Under the pieces are notes generated by a model. It searched no databases. It was not told the origin of the DNA and saw nothing but the letters and a program-made list of their open reading frames with translations. From Oscillospiraceae bacterium (lineage in GTDB: Bacteria > Bacillota > Clostridia > Oscillospirales > Oscillospiraceae): a stretch of 41,148 nucleotides of DNA. Shown one piece after another: positions 8,267-17,666 of this stretch; within the stretch, counting starts at the first letter, position 1, and each line of letters starts with the position of its first letter. The DNA is taken from contig CADBKO010000036.1 of NCBI GenBank assembly GCA_902795345.1, positions 1 to 41,148 of the forward strand, given 5' to 3'. Made by a program: the position numbers and the translations under genes.

Positions 8267-8363
8267 TTCGGCGGAATGGCGAGTATCGGCGCTGTCGCCA
8301 ATGCCCGCAGATTCCGCCGAAACGTCCTCTCCAAAACAGAGCGGCATCACCGCTCTGTTTTGG
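8267..8363. repeat. Two large inverted repeats between convergent and divergent units
   Basis: The first is TTCGGCGGAAT (from about 8267) with ATTCCGCCGAA (ending about 8322), enclosing a second nested pair TGGCGA/TCGCCA. The second is a perfect 14-bp hairpin with arms at 8331-8344 and 8350-8363 (CCAAAACAGAGCGG and its complement) and loop CATCA. Neither is followed by a clear T-run. Confidence 0.6.
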
Positions 8364-8382
8364 CAATACGGGGCATAAGAAA

Positions 8383-8410
8383 GAAGCGGCGGGCCAAAGC
8401 CCGCCGCTTC
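8383..8410 (-). terminator. hsp20 terminator
   Basis: 12-bp perfect stem GAAGCGGCGGGC / GCCCGCCGCTTC with a four-base loop, followed on the minus strand by TTTCTTAT. It lies just past the hsp20 stop. Confidence 0.85.
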
Positions 8411-8427
8411 CGTGTTGGGATTGAGAC

Positions 8428-8886
8428 TTATTCGATCTCCAGCCGCTTCACGGCGGGCTGGACCTCGGGCACCTTGGGCAGGGTCAGGCTCAGGACGCCG
8501 TCGGCGTACTTGGCCTTGATGTTGTCCTTGTCGATGCCGCTGACGTCGAAGGAGCGCTGATACTGGCCGTAGGACCGCTCGCAGCAGACGTAGGAGCCCT
8601 TCTTGTCCTCCTCTTCGTGTTCGCTGTGGCGCTCCGCGCTGATGGTGAGGGTGTCCTCGCTGAGGTCGATGTGGATGCTGTCCTTGTCAAAGCCGGGCAG
8701 ATCGGCCTCCAGCAGGTAGCTGTCCCCCTGGTCGGAGATGTCGGTGCGGAAGCCTGTGGTGCCCTCGGATTTGAAGAGGCTGGTGAAGGAGTCGCCGAAG
8801 AAGCGGCGCTCCAGCTCTTCCATTTCCCGGAAGAGGCTGCTGGTGTTGTTGGTGCTGATCTTACGATAAGGAACGAGTCCGAACAT
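8428..8886 (-). CDS. Hsp20-family small heat-shock protein
   Basis: A 152-residue small heat-shock protein: an ATP-independent holdase that binds unfolding proteins in the cytoplasm. It has a short N-terminal arm (MFGLVPYRK..., EMEELERRFFGDSF). An alpha-crystallin domain starts near residue 45 (GFRTDISDQGDSYLLEADLPG) and contains the family signature YADGVLSLTLPK. A C-terminal tail follows (VQPAVKRLEIE). The ATG at 8886 is chosen because GGGAGG lies eight bases ahead; an in-frame ATG eight codons upstream would put that ribosome site inside the gene. A perfect CIRCE element about 180 bases upstream points to HrcA repression. It has its own terminator, so it is monocistronic. Confidence 0.95.
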   Translation of the reverse strand: MFGLVPYRKISTNNTSSLFREMEELERRFFGDSFTSLFKSEGTTGFRTDISDQGDSYLLEADLPGFDKDSIHIDLSEDTLTISAERHSEHEEEDKKGSYVCCERSYGQYQRSFDVSGIDKDNIKAKYADGVLSLTLPKVPEVQPAVKRLEIE

Positions 8887-9066
8887 GATGATTACCTCCC
8901 GTTTGTTCATTATCTATTTCCACTGTCCTGCTCTGCGCGCATCCGGACGGACAGCTTCACGCCGGATGCTCCCGGCCCCCGAGGGGCCCTCCCTTTCTTT
9001 TGACGGCTTCATCATAGCCCCCGATTTTGCCCTTTTCATGAACGGAGCATGAATAAATTGTAAATA
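8887..9066 (-). other. hsp20 5' leader region
   Basis: No gene is supported. It contains two GC-rich self-complementary stretches, ATCCGG/CCGGAT (8941-8967) and GGCCCC/GGGGCC (8974-8988). They would fold in the 5' untranslated part of the hsp20 mRNA. The ribosome site itself looks unpaired. Confidence 0.4.
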
Positions 9067-9093
9067 TTAGCACTCTAAGCGCGAGAGTGCTAA
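9067..9093 (-). promoter_or_regulatory. CIRCE element (HrcA operator)
   Basis: TTAGCACTC, nine bases, then GAGTGCTAA: a perfect match to the CIRCE consensus bound by the heat-shock repressor HrcA. A TAATAT directly beside it on the minus strand could be the -10 of the hsp20 promoter, which would place the operator over the promoter. The hrcA gene is not in this window. Confidence 0.95.
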
Positions 9094-9154
9094 TCCTGCG
9101 GGCCGCCAAAAGGAGCCTGCCCGGAAATCCGGGAAAAAACCGGGGCGGAAGTTA

Positions 9155-9183
9155 TTGACAAGGGAAGCGGGGAATGGTATTAT
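9155..9183 (+). promoter_or_regulatory. Promoter of the pyrimidine operon
   Basis: Perfect -35 TTGACA (9155-9160), a 17-base spacer and TATTAT (9178-9183). The transcript would start near 9190, just ahead of the PyrR attenuator. Confidence 0.85.
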
Positions 9184-9202
9184 TCCAAAAACAAATCTTT
9201 AA

Positions 9203-9307
9203 GCCGATACAGAGAGATCGGCAAGATGGTCACAGGGAAACGGCGGTACAGACGATCTGTATGCGCTTTGCCATGTGTGTCTTGCCGCAGATCGGCAAGG
9301 CTTTTTT
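9203..9307 (+). promoter_or_regulatory. PyrR-dependent transcription attenuator
   Basis: The 5' hairpin GCCGAT/ATCGGC (9203-9222) presents the loop ACAGAGAG and is followed by GCAAG, matching the PyrR-binding loop consensus (CAGAGAG...GCAAG). CGGCAAG occurs twice, at 9219-9225 and 9293-9299. The single complement CTTGCCG (9281-9287) can pair with either copy. Pairing with the first makes the antiterminator. Pairing with the second makes a terminator followed by six T (9302-9307). In known systems PyrR with UMP stabilises the 5' hairpin and so favours termination. pyrR is not in the window. Confidence 0.88.
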
Positions 9308-9331
9308 CATATTTCATGGAGGAAAACGGGT

Positions 9332-10534
9332 ATGAAGCGTGAAATCAAGGTGGTCAAACCTCTGGGCATGGCCTCTTTTTCTCCCCGTTTCGACCTTTCT
9401 CTTCTGCCCGATACCGGCTCCTTCACCGTTTTTCCCGGCTTCTGCGATGTGCATGTGCATTTCCGCGAGCCGGGATTTTCTTATAAGGAGACCATCCGCT
9501 CCGGCAGCATGGCCGCCGCCCGGGGAGGGTATACGGCGGTGTGCGCCATGCCCAATCTGGACCCGGTGCCCGACAGCCGGGAGCATCTGGCGCAGGAGCT
9601 GGCGATCATCCGGCGGGACGCGCTGGTGCGCGTCTGCCCCTATGGGGCTCTGACGGTGGGGGAGAAGGGCCGGGATCTGGCGGATCTGCAAGCCATGGCA
9701 GATGAGGCGGTGGCCTTCTCCGACGACGGGAAGGGCGTCCAGTCCGAGAGCATGATGCGCGCCGCCATGGAGGCAGCGAAGCGCCTGGGCAAGGTCCTGG
9801 CCGCCCACTGCGAGGATGAAAGCCTGCTTCACGGCGGCTATATCCACGACGGGGCATACGCCGCGGCCCACGGGCACCGGGGCATTTGCTCCGAGAGCGA
9901 ATGGGGCCCCATCAAGCGGGACCTGCGCCTGGCGAAGGAGACCGGCTGCGCCTACCACGTCTGCCACGTCTCCACCGGGGAGAGCGTGGCCCTCATCCGC
10001 GAGGCGAAGCGGGAGGGGGTGGACGTCACCTGCGAGACCGCGCCCCACTATCTGCTGCTGACGGACGCCGACCTGCGGGAGGAAGGGCGCTTCAAGATGA
10101 ACCCGCCTCTCCGGGGCGAAAAGGACCGGGAAGCCCTGCTGGAGGGCCTTCTGGACGGCACCGTGGACATGATCGCCACGGACCACGCCCCCCACAGCGC
10201 CGAGGAGAAGGCCCGGGGCCTTGATAAGAGCGCCTTCGGCATCGTGGGGCTGGAGACCGCCTTCCCTCTTCTGTATACCCGGCTGGTGAAGCCCGGTATC
10301 CTCAGCATGGACCGGCTGCTGGACGCCCTGGCGGTGAAGCCCCGGCAGCGCTTCGGCATCCCGCTGGGGGAGGATTACACCGTCTGGGACCTGGAGGAGA
10401 GCTTCACCGTGGACCCGGCGGAATTCCTGTCCATGGGAAAGGCCACCCCCTTCGAGGGAGAAAAGCTGCTGGGCCGCTGCAAGCTGACGTCTGCGGCGGG
10501 GAAGATCGCATATCAGGAAAAAGAGAACACCTGA
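9332..10534 (+). CDS. pyrC: Dihydroorotase
   Basis: Cyclises carbamoyl-aspartate to dihydroorotate, step three of pyrimidine synthesis; cytoplasmic zinc amidohydrolase. 400 residues, typical of the class I (Gram-positive) enzyme. HVHFREPG (His41, His43, Arg45) supplies zinc ligands and the substrate arginine. CHVST and DHAPH further along carry the remaining His and Asp residues. The ATG at 9332 is preceded by GGAGG; an in-frame start upstream would fall within the attenuator. First gene of the operon, 22 bases ahead of carB, and directly behind the PyrR attenuator, which would control the whole cluster. Confidence 0.97.
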   Translation: MKREIKVVKPLGMASFSPRFDLSLLPDTGSFTVFPGFCDVHVHFREPGFSYKETIRSGSMAAARGGYTAVCAMPNLDPVPDSREHLAQELAIIRRDALVRVCPYGALTVGEKGRDLADLQAMADEAVAFSDDGKGVQSESMMRAAMEAAKRLGKVLAAHCEDESLLHGGYIHDGAYAAAHGHRGICSESEWGPIKRDLRLAKETGCAYHVCHVSTGESVALIREAKREGVDVTCETAPHYLLLTDADLREEGRFKMNPPLRGEKDREALLEGLLDGTVDMIATDHAPHSAEEKARGLDKSAFGIVGLETAFPLLYTRLVKPGILSMDRLLDALAVKPRQRFGIPLGEDYTVWDLEESFTVDPAEFLSMGKATPFEGEKLLGRCKLTSAAGKIAYQEKENT

Positions 10535-10556
10535 ACATATATCGGAGGAGACAGAT

Positions 10557-13500
10557 ATGGCAAAGAGAACGGACATCAAGAAGGTCCTCATCATCGGCTC
10601 CGGCCCCATCGTCATCGGCCAGGCCGCGGAATTCGACTATGCGGGCACCCAGGCCTGCCTGGCCCTGAAGGAAGAAGGGTACGAGGTCATCCTGGTGAAC
10701 TCCAACCCCGCCACCATCATGACGGACACCACCATTGCCGACAAGGTCTACATGGAGCCCCTCACCCTGGAATACATCGCCAAGATCCTGCGCTACGAGC
10801 GCCCGGACGCCATCGTTCCCGGCATCGGCGGGCAGACGGGGCTGAACCTGGCCATGCAGCTGGAAAAGAAGGGCGTGCTGAAGGAGTGTCAGGTGCAGCT
10901 GCTGGGCACCTCCAGCGAGAGCATCGAGCAGGCGGAGGACCGGGAAAAGTTCAAGGAGCTGTGCCAGTCTATCGGCGAGCCGGTGATCCCCTCGGAGATC
11001 ACCTACTCCCTGGAGGAAGCGAAGGAAGCGGCCAGGCACATCGGTTATCCCGTGGTACTGCGTCCCGCCTTCACCCTGGGGGGGACCGGGGGCGGCTTCG
11101 CCAACGACGAAAAGGAGCTGGAGGAGCTGGGGGTCAACGCCTTCCGCCTGAGCCCCGTGCACCAGGTCCTGATCGAGAAGAGCGTCCGGGGCTATAAGGA
11201 GATCGAATTTGAGGTCATGCGGGATTCCACCGACCACGCCATCACCATCTGCGGCATGGAGAACGTGGACCCCGTGGGCGTCCACACCGGCGACAGCATC
11301 GTGGTGGCCCCCATCCTCAGCCTGAATGAGCATGATCTGAAAATGCTCAACGACAGCGCCATCAAGATCATCCGGGCCCTGAAGATCGAGGGCGGCTGCA
11401 ACGTGCAGTTTGCCCTGAACCCCACGTCCAGCGAATATTTCCTCATTGAGGTCAATCCCCGGGTCTCCCGCTCCAGCGCCCTGGCCTCCAAGGCCAGCGG
11501 CTACCCCATCGCCCGGGTCACCGCCAAGATCGCCATGGGCATGACCCTGGAGGAGATCCCCGTGGCGGGGGGCACCGCCGCCATTGAGCCCAGCCTGGAT
11601 TACATCGTGGCCAAGTTCCCCCGTTTCCCCTTCGATAAGTTCACCACCGCTCCCAACGTGCTGGGCACCCAGATGAAGGCCACAGGCGAGGTCATGGGCA
11701 TCGGCTCCACCCTGGCGGAGTGCTTCCTGAAATCCGTCCGGAGCCTGGAGACCGGCGTCTGCCATGTCCATCTGGCCAAGTTCGACGACTGGACGGAGGA
11801 AGCCATGCTGGACTACCTCAGGGAGTTCCGGGACGACGGCATCTTCGCCGTGACGGAGCTGCTGCGCCGGGGCGTCAGCATCGAAAAGCTCCACGAGGTC
11901 ACCATGATCACGGAGCTGTTCCTGGAGTGTCTCAAGAGCATCGTGGAGATGGAGGAGACCCTCCGCAACAAGCCCGGTTATGAGCGGGCCCTTCTGGCGG
12001 CCAAGACCATGGGCTTCGCGGACAAGACCATCGCCCGCCTCTGGAACTGTTCGGAGATCGAAGTCTACCGTCAGCGCAAGGCCCTGGGCTATACCCCCGT
12101 CTTCCGCATGGTGGACACCCTCCATACCGGGAAATATATCGCCTATCTCTATTCCACCTATCAGCATCTGCTGGACGACAAGATCCGGAACCAGTCCCGC
12201 CTGACGGACAAAAAGAAGATCGTGGTGCTGGGCGCCGGGCCCATCCGCATCGGCCAGGGCGTGGAATTCGACTATTCCACCGTCCATGCGGTGCAGACCA
12301 TCCGGCGGGCGGGCTATGAATCCATCATCATCAACAATAACCCCGAGACCGTCTCCACCGACTACACCACCGCCGACAAGCTCTATTTCGAGCCCCTGAC
12401 CCCGGAGGACGTCATGGCCATCCTGGATTTCGAGGGGGCGGAGGGCGTCATCGCCTCCCTGGGCGGCCAGACGGCCATCAACCTGGCCCAGCCCCTCATG
12501 GACCGGGGGGTACAGATCGTCGGCACCGACTGCGAGGCCATCGAGCGGGCGGAGAACCGGGATTCCTTCGAGAAGATCCTGAAGGAGCTGGACATCCCCC
12601 AGCCCCCCGGAAAGGCCGTCACCAACATCGAGGATGGCGTGGCCGCCGCCGCGGAGATCGGCTATCCCGTTCTGGTGCGCCCCAGCTTCGTGCTGGGCGG
12701 CCGGGCCATGCAGATCGTGGCCAATGAGGAGCAGCTGCGGCACTACCTCAAGACTGCCGTGGAGATCGACGCGGACAAGCCCGTGCTGGTGGACAAGTAT
12801 ATCCAGGGCAAGGAAGTGGAAGTGGACGCCATCTGCGACGGCATCGACGTCTTCGTGCCCGGCATCATGGAGCTGGTGGAGCGCACCGGCATCCATTCCG
12901 GCGACTCCATCAGCGTCTATCCCACCTTCTCCATCTCCGACAAGGTGAAGGGCGTCATTCTGCAGTATGCCAAGAAGCTGGGCAAGGGCATCGGCATCGT
13001 GGGCCTCTACAACATCCAGTTCATCGTGGATTCGGAGGACCGGGTCTATATCATCGAGGTGAATCCCCGCTCCTCCCGCACCGTGCCCTTCCTCTCCAAG
13101 TCCACCGGCTACTCCCTGGCGGACATCGCCACAGAGGTCATCCTGGGCAAGAGCCTCAAGGAGCAGGGCATCTTCTGCCTCTACCCGGAGGAGAAGAAGC
13201 GCTACTATGTGAAGGTGCCCGTCTTCTCCTTCAATAAGATCAAGGGCCTGGACGCCTACCTCTCCCCGGAGATGAAGTCCACGGGCGAGGCCATCGGCTA
13301 CGACGACAAGCTCAACCGCGCTCTGTATAAGGCCCTGCAGGCGGCGGGCATGCGCCTGCAGAACTACGGCACCGTCCTGGCCACCATCGCAGACAAGGAC
13401 AAGGCGGAGGCCCTGCCCCTCATCCGCCGCTTCTATAACCTGGGCTTCAACATCCAGGCCACGGAGGGCACCGCCCGCTTCCTCAAGGAGAACGGCATCC

Positions 13501-13748
13501 GCACCCATGTGCTGAAGAAGATCAGCGACGACAGCGAGGAGATCCCCGACGCTCTCCGCCAGGGCCACATCGCCTATGTCATCAACACCAGGGACATAAG
13601 CTCCCTTTCCGAGACCAGCGACGGCGTGAAGATCCGGCAGCTGGCCACGGAGAACAACGTGACCATCTTCACCGCCCTGGACACGGTGCGGGTCCTCCTG
13701 GACGTGCTGGAGGAGACCACCCTCACCATCTCCACCATCGACGCCTGA
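10557..13748 (+). CDS. carB: Carbamoyl-phosphate synthase large subunit
   Basis: Makes carbamoyl phosphate from bicarbonate, ammonia and two ATP; the ammonia normally comes from the CarA glutaminase. 1063 residues, full length. Two homologous ATP-grasp halves are seen: one opening at IIGSGPIVIGQAAEFDYAG, the second after residue 550 with VLGAGPIRIGQGVEFDYST. A C-terminal MGS-type regulatory domain occupies the last 140 or so residues. AGGAGACAG precedes the ATG. Its stop overlaps the pyrK start (TGATG). No carA is present on either side, so the small subunit must be encoded elsewhere. Confidence 0.98.
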   Translation: MAKRTDIKKVLIIGSGPIVIGQAAEFDYAGTQACLALKEEGYEVILVNSNPATIMTDTTIADKVYMEPLTLEYIAKILRYERPDAIVPGIGGQTGLNLAMQLEKKGVLKECQVQLLGTSSESIEQAEDREKFKELCQSIGEPVIPSEITYSLEEAKEAARHIGYPVVLRPAFTLGGTGGGFANDEKELEELGVNAFRLSPVHQVLIEKSVRGYKEIEFEVMRDSTDHAITICGMENVDPVGVHTGDSIVVAPILSLNEHDLKMLNDSAIKIIRALKIEGGCNVQFALNPTSSEYFLIEVNPRVSRSSALASKASGYPIARVTAKIAMGMTLEEIPVAGGTAAIEPSLDYIVAKFPRFPFDKFTTAPNVLGTQMKATGEVMGIGSTLAECFLKSVRSLETGVCHVHLAKFDDWTEEAMLDYLREFRDDGIFAVTELLRRGVSIEKLHEVTMITELFLECLKSIVEMEETLRNKPGYERALLAAKTMGFADKTIARLWNCSEIEVYRQRKALGYTPVFRMVDTLHTGKYIAYLYSTYQHLLDDKIRNQSRLTDKKKIVVLGAGPIRIGQGVEFDYSTVHAVQTIRRAGYESIIINNNPETVSTDYTTADKLYFEPLTPEDVMAILDFEGAEGVIASLGGQTAINLAQPLMDRGVQIVGTDCEAIERAENRDSFEKILKELDIPQPPGKAVTNIEDGVAAAAEIGYPVLVRPSFVLGGRAMQIVANEEQLRHYLKTAVEIDADKPVLVDKYIQGKEVEVDAICDGIDVFVPGIMELVERTGIHSGDSISVYPTFSISDKVKGVILQYAKKLGKGIGIVGLYNIQFIVDSEDRVYIIEVNPRSSRTVPFLSKSTGYSLADIATEVILGKSLKEQGIFCLYPEEKKRYYVKVPVFSFNKIKGLDAYLSPEMKSTGEAIGYDDKLNRALYKALQAAGMRLQNYGTVLATIADKDKAEALPLIRRFYNLGFNIQATEGTARFLKENGIRTHVLKKISDDSEEIPDALRQGHIAYVINTRDISSLSETSDGVKIRQLATENNVTIFTALDTVRVLLDVLEETTLTISTIDA

Positions 13749-14482
13749 TGAAGGACTGCGTTATGACCGTCGCGGAGAACAAGCCGCTGACGAGGGAAGT
13801 TTACCGTATGGTCCTCAAGGGGGACGTGAGCGCCTTCACCGCCCCCGGCCAGTTCCTGAACCTGAAGCTGGAGGGGCGGTTCCTCCGGCGCCCCATCTCC
13901 CTCTGCGACCTGGGGGAGGACAGCGCAGCCATCATTTACAAGGTGGTGGGGCAGGGCACGGCGCAGATGGCCGCCATGCAGCCGGGAGAAAAGCTGGACG
14001 TGCTGACGGGCCTGGGCAACGGCTACGATCTCGCAGACGCGGGGGAAGCGCCCCTGCTCATCGGCGGCGGCGTGGGCGTGCCGCCTATGTATCTGCTGGC
14101 GAAGCGCCTGCGCGCCCAGGGCAAGGCTGTCCATGCCCTGCTGGGCTTCAACAAGGCCTCCGAAATCTTCTATGAGGAGGAATTCCGCGCCCTGGGCTGC
14201 ACCGTCACCATCGCCACGGCGGACGGAAGCTATGGCGTCCGGGGCTTTGTGACGGACGCCCTGCCAAAAAGCTACAGCTATTACTACTGCTGCGGCCCCG
14301 AGCCCATGCTGCGGGCCGTGTATAAGACCGCCAAGGGCTCCGGCCAGCTCAGCTTCGAGAAGCGCATGGGCTGCGGCTTCGGGGCCTGCATGGGATGCAG
14401 CTGCAAAACCATCACCGGTTACAAGCGCATCTGCAAGGAAGGCCCGGTGCTGCGGAAGGAGGAGATCGCATGGGAAGACTGA
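13748..14482 (+). CDS. pyrK: Dihydroorotate dehydrogenase electron-transfer subunit
   Basis: Iron-sulfur flavoprotein partner of PyrD in class 1B dihydroorotate dehydrogenase; it passes electrons from dihydroorotate to NAD. 244 residues. A ferredoxin-reductase-like FAD domain contains RRPISLCDLG, and an NAD-binding domain contains LIGGGVGVPPMY. A C-terminal [2Fe-2S] motif has cysteines at about 209, 214, 217 and 229 (GCGFGACMGC then ICKEGP). The start overlaps the carB stop by one base and the end overlaps pyrD by 13 bases, so translation is coupled. Identification is firm. Confidence 0.96.
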   Translation: MKDCVMTVAENKPLTREVYRMVLKGDVSAFTAPGQFLNLKLEGRFLRRPISLCDLGEDSAAIIYKVVGQGTAQMAAMQPGEKLDVLTGLGNGYDLADAGEAPLLIGGGVGVPPMYLLAKRLRAQGKAVHALLGFNKASEIFYEEEFRALGCTVTIATADGSYGVRGFVTDALPKSYSYYYCCGPEPMLRAVYKTAKGSGQLSFEKRMGCGFGACMGCSCKTITGYKRICKEGPVLRKEEIAWED

Positions 14483-15396
14483 GCGTGGACCTCTGCGGCA
14501 TCACCCTGGATAATCCGGTGATCCCCGCCTCCGGCACCTTCGGCTACGGCTATGAATTTGCCGGGCTGTACGACATCAACTGCCTGGGCACCTTCTCCTT
14601 CAAGGGCACCACGCGCCATCCCCGCTTCGGCAACCCCACCCCCCGCATTGCGGAGGCCCCGGCGGGGATGCTGAACAGTGTAGGCCTGCAGAATCCCGGA
14701 GTGGAGAAGGTCATTTCGGAGGAACTGCCCAAGCTGAAAAAGTGCTTCCGCAAGCCGGTGATGGCCAACGTCAGCGGCTTCAGCGTGGAGGATTATGCCT
14801 ATACCTGCGCCCTGCTGGACAAGGAGGAGCAGGTGGGCTGGCTGGAAGTGAACGTAAGCTGCCCCAATGTCCACGGGGGCGGCATGAGCTTCGGTACCGA
14901 CCCGAAGGCCGCCGCCCAGGTGGTGCGGGCGGTGAAGGCCGTGACGAAAAAGCCCGTCATCCTCAAGCTCACCCCCAATGTGACGGATATCGTCAGCGTG
15001 GCTCTGGCCTGTCAGGAGGCGGGGGCGGACGGCCTGAGCCTCATCAACACCCTGCTGGGCATGCGCCTGGACCTGCGGACGAGGAAGCCCATCCTGGCCA
15101 ACACCATGGGGGGCCTCAGCGGCCCGGCGGTGTTTCCCGTGGCCCTCAGGATGGTGTATCAGGTGGCGGGGGCGGTGTCCATCCCCGTGGTGGGCATGGG
15201 GGGCGTTTCCAGCGCCGCCGACGTGATCGAAATGATGCTGGCGGGGGCGGCCGCCGTGGAGGTGGGAGCCGCCAACCTGACAGACCCCTTTGCCTGCAAA
15301 AAGATCATCGACGACCTTCCGGCGGAGATGGATAAATATGGGATCGAGCGGCTTTCGGACATCATCGGAGGAGGACACGCATGGGAAAAGACGTGA
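14470..15396 (+). CDS. pyrD: Dihydroorotate dehydrogenase, class 1B catalytic subunit
   Basis: Oxidises dihydroorotate to orotate using FMN; works as a heterotetramer with PyrK. 308 residues with an FMN-binding TIM barrel: PASGTFGYG at the start, the substrate loop NSVGLQNPG, the catalytic-base motif NVSCPNV (Cys, the mark of class 1B), INTLLGM, and the phosphate-binding [11 protein letters not shown]. The ATG at 14470 is chosen because GGAGGAGATCGC precedes it and it gives the normal [10 protein letters not shown] start. It lies within the end of pyrK and itself overlaps pyrF by 16 bases. Confidence 0.97.
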   Translation: MGRLSVDLCGITLDNPVIPASGTFGYGYEFAGLYDINCLGTFSFKGTTRHPRFGNPTPRIAEAPAGMLNSVGLQNPGVEKVISEELPKLKKCFRKPVMANVSGFSVEDYAYTCALLDKEEQVGWLEVNVSCPNVHGGGMSFGTDPKAAAQVVRAVKAVTKKPVILKLTPNVTDIVSVALACQEAGADGLSLINTLLGMRLDLRTRKPILANTMGGLSGPAVFPVALRMVYQVAGAVSIPVVGMGGVSSAADVIEMMLAGAAAVEVGAANLTDPFACKKIIDDLPAEMDKYGIERLSDIIGGGHAWEKT

Positions 15397-16079
15397 TCGT
15401 GGCCTGTGATTTCCCCTCAGCGGGGGAGACCCTGGCCTTTCTGGACAAGCTGGGCTCGGCCCGGCCCTTTGTGAAGATCGGCATGGAGCTGTACTATGCG
15501 GAAGGCCCGCAGATCGTGCGCAGCCTGAAGGAGCGGGGCCACAAGGTCTTCCTGGACCTGAAGCTCCACGATATCCCCAATACGGTGAAGAAAGCCATGG
15601 CGGTGCTCGCAAGCCTGGGCGCGGACATCGTGAATGTCCACGCTGCCGGGACGAAGGCCATGATGGCCGCTGCCCTGGAAGGGCTCACACGGCCCGACGG
15701 CAGCCGCCCTCTCCTGATCGCCGTCACCCAGCTCACCAGCACCGACGAGGAGACCATGCAGCGCGAGCTGCTGATCCCGGAGACCATGCCGGCGACCGTC
15801 ATGCACTATGCCCGCAATGCCCGGGACGCCGGGCTGGACGGGGTGGTCTGCTCCCCGCTGGAGGCAGCGAAAGTCCATGAGGTCTGCGGCAAAGGCTTCC
15901 TCACCGTCACCCCCGGCGTCCGCTTTGCCGACGGGGACAAGGGCGACCAGAAGCGGGTCATGACCCCGGCGGAGGCGAAAAGAATCGGCTCGGACTATAT
16001 CGTGGTGGGCAGGCCCATCACCGCCGCACCGGACCCGGCGGCGGCCTACGGGCGCTGCGTCGCGGAATTTGTGGATTGA
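15381..16079 (+). CDS. pyrF: Orotidine-5'-phosphate decarboxylase
   Basis: Last step of UMP synthesis, decarboxylating OMP. 232 residues, the normal size of the group I enzyme. The catalytic Lys/Asp array lies in [13 protein letters not shown], and the phosphate-binding Arg region is in [14 protein letters not shown] near the C-terminus. Its start lies within the last codons of pyrD (GGAGGAGGACACGC ahead of the ATG). pyrE follows after ten bases. Confidence 0.97.
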   Translation: MGKDVIVACDFPSAGETLAFLDKLGSARPFVKIGMELYYAEGPQIVRSLKERGHKVFLDLKLHDIPNTVKKAMAVLASLGADIVNVHAAGTKAMMAAALEGLTRPDGSRPLLIAVTQLTSTDEETMQRELLIPETMPATVMHYARNARDAGLDGVVCSPLEAAKVHEVCGKGFLTVTPGVRFADGDKGDQKRVMTPAEAKRIGSDYIVVGRPITAAPDPAAAYGRCVAEFVD

Positions 16080-16089
16080 GGTAAGGGAT

Positions 16090-16746
16090 ATGGAACAGTA
16101 TAAGAGAGATTTCATCGCCTTCCTGGAAGGGGCGGGCGTGCTGAAATTCGGGGATTTCACCGCCAAGAGCGGGCGGAAGATACCCTATTTCATCAATGCC
16201 GGGGAGATCAAGACCGGCGCGCAGATCGCCCGCCTGGGAGAATTCTACGCGAAGGCTTACATGGAAAAGCTGGGGCGGAAGGATGCCGTCCTCTTCGGGC
16301 CCGCCTACAAGGGCATCCCCCTGGCGGTCTCCGCCGCCGCGGCCCTGGCGAAGGAGGGACTGGACGCGCCCTTCTTCTTCAACCGCAAGGAGGCCAAGGA
16401 CCACGGCGAGGGCGGCCTGCTGGTGGGCTATGTGCCGAAGTCCGGCCAGGAGGTGGTCATCATCGAGGATGTGATCACCGCGGGCACCGCCATTCGGGAG
16501 AGCATGGCCCTGCTGGATCCCCTGGAGGGGGTGAAGGTGGCCGCCGCCTTCGTCATGGTGGACCGGAAGGAAAAGGGACAGGGCGAAAAATCCGCCGTGC
16601 AGGAAGTGGAAGCGGCGTTCGGCTTCCCGGTTTACAGCATCGCCACGGTGTATGACATTCTGGAATACCTCTCCGAGGACCCCCGGAATGAGGAGCATAT
16701 CGCCAGGATCCAGGCTTATCTGGCCGTCAACGGAGCAAAAGCATGA
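16090..16746 (+). CDS. pyrE: Orotate phosphoribosyltransferase
   Basis: Joins orotate to PRPP to give OMP. 218 residues with the PRPP-binding motif [16 protein letters not shown] and an upstream [10 protein letters not shown] loop. The ATG at 16090 ([12 protein letters not shown]) is preferred over an in-frame start seven codons earlier, because GAGGTAAGG lies correctly ahead of it and the earlier start overlaps the pyrF stop. The stop overlaps the pyrB ATG (ATGA). Confidence 0.97.
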   Translation: MEQYKRDFIAFLEGAGVLKFGDFTAKSGRKIPYFINAGEIKTGAQIARLGEFYAKAYMEKLGRKDAVLFGPAYKGIPLAVSAAAALAKEGLDAPFFFNRKEAKDHGEGGLLVGYVPKSGQEVVIIEDVITAGTAIRESMALLDPLEGVKVAAAFVMVDRKEKGQGEKSAVQEVEAAFGFPVYSIATVYDILEYLSEDPRNEEHIARIQAYLAVNGAKA

Positions 16747-17666
16747 GAAGCGTCATAGACATTCTGGACCTGACCACGGCGGAGCTGGAGGGCCTCATGG
16801 CCACGGCCCTGGACATTGTGGCGAAGCCCGACGACTATGCCGAGATCTGCCGCCGCAAAAAGCTGGCCACCCTCTTCTTCGAGCCCTCCACCCGCACCCG
16901 CATGAGCTTCGAGGCCGCCATGTATGAGCTGGGGGGCAACGTGATCTCCATGTCCTCCGCGGCCTCCTCCTCGGCGGCCAAGGGGGAGAGCGTGGCGGAC
17001 ACCGCCAAGGTGGTCTCCTGCTATGCGGACATCATCGCCATCCGCCACCCCAAGGAGGGGGCGGCGCTGGTGGCGGCGGAGAATGCCGACGTGCCGGTGA
17101 TCAACGCCGGTGACGGGGGCCACTGCCACCCCACCCAGACTCTGGCGGACCTGCTGACCATCCGGCGGGAGAAGGGGGCCTTTGAGGGACTCACCGTGGG
17201 ACTCTGCGGCGACCTGAAATTCGGGCGCACCGTCCACTCCCTCATCAACGCCCTCAGCCGCTATCGGGATGTGCGCTTCGTGCTTATCTCCCCGGAGGAG
17301 CTGAAGGTGCCCAGCTATGTCAAGCGGGACGTGCTGAAAAAGCAGGGCATCCCCTATCAGCAGACCACCTCCCTGGAGGAGGCCATCCCCGAGCTGGACA
17401 TCCTCTATATGACCCGGGTGCAGCGGGAACGCTTCTTCAACGAGGAGGATTACCTCCGCCTCAAGGACAGCTATATCCTCACCCCGGAGAAGCTGCGCTT
17501 TGCAAAGAAGGACATGGCCATTCTCCACCCCCTGCCCCGGGTGAACGAGATCAGCGTGGCCATCGACCGTGACCCCCGGGCCTGCTATTTCAAGCAGGTG
17601 CTCAACGGCAAATTCATGCGCATGGCCTTGATTCTGATGCTGCTCAAGGAGGCGGGGACCATATGA
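16743..17666 (+). CDS. pyrB: Aspartate carbamoyltransferase catalytic chain
   Basis: Condenses aspartate and carbamoyl phosphate, the committed step of the pathway. 307 residues, full length. The carbamoyl-phosphate loop is [26 protein letters not shown] is the central conserved motif, and HPLPRVNEI lies near the C-terminus. The start overlaps pyrE by four bases and the stop overlaps pyrI by four. With pyrI next door it should form the allosteric holoenzyme. Confidence 0.97.
   Translation: MRSVIDILDLTTAELEGLMATALDIVAKPDDYAEICRRKKLATLFFEPSTRTRMSFEAAMYELGGNVISMSSAASSSAAKGESVADTAKVVSCYADIIAIRHPKEGAALVAAENADVPVINAGDGGHCHPTQTLADLLTIRREKGAFEGLTVGLCGDLKFGRTVHSLINALSRYRDVRFVLISPEELKVPSYVKRDVLKKQGIPYQQTTSLEEAIPELDILYMTRVQRERFFNEEDYLRLKDSYILTPEKLRFAKKDMAILHPLPRVNEISVAIDRDPRACYFKQVLNGKFMRMALILMLLKEAGTI

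Noticed and set aside
10404..13568. 1054-codon leftward open frame opposite carB
   Set aside because: Antisense shadow of carB, His/Gly/Asp-rich translation without recognisable domains.
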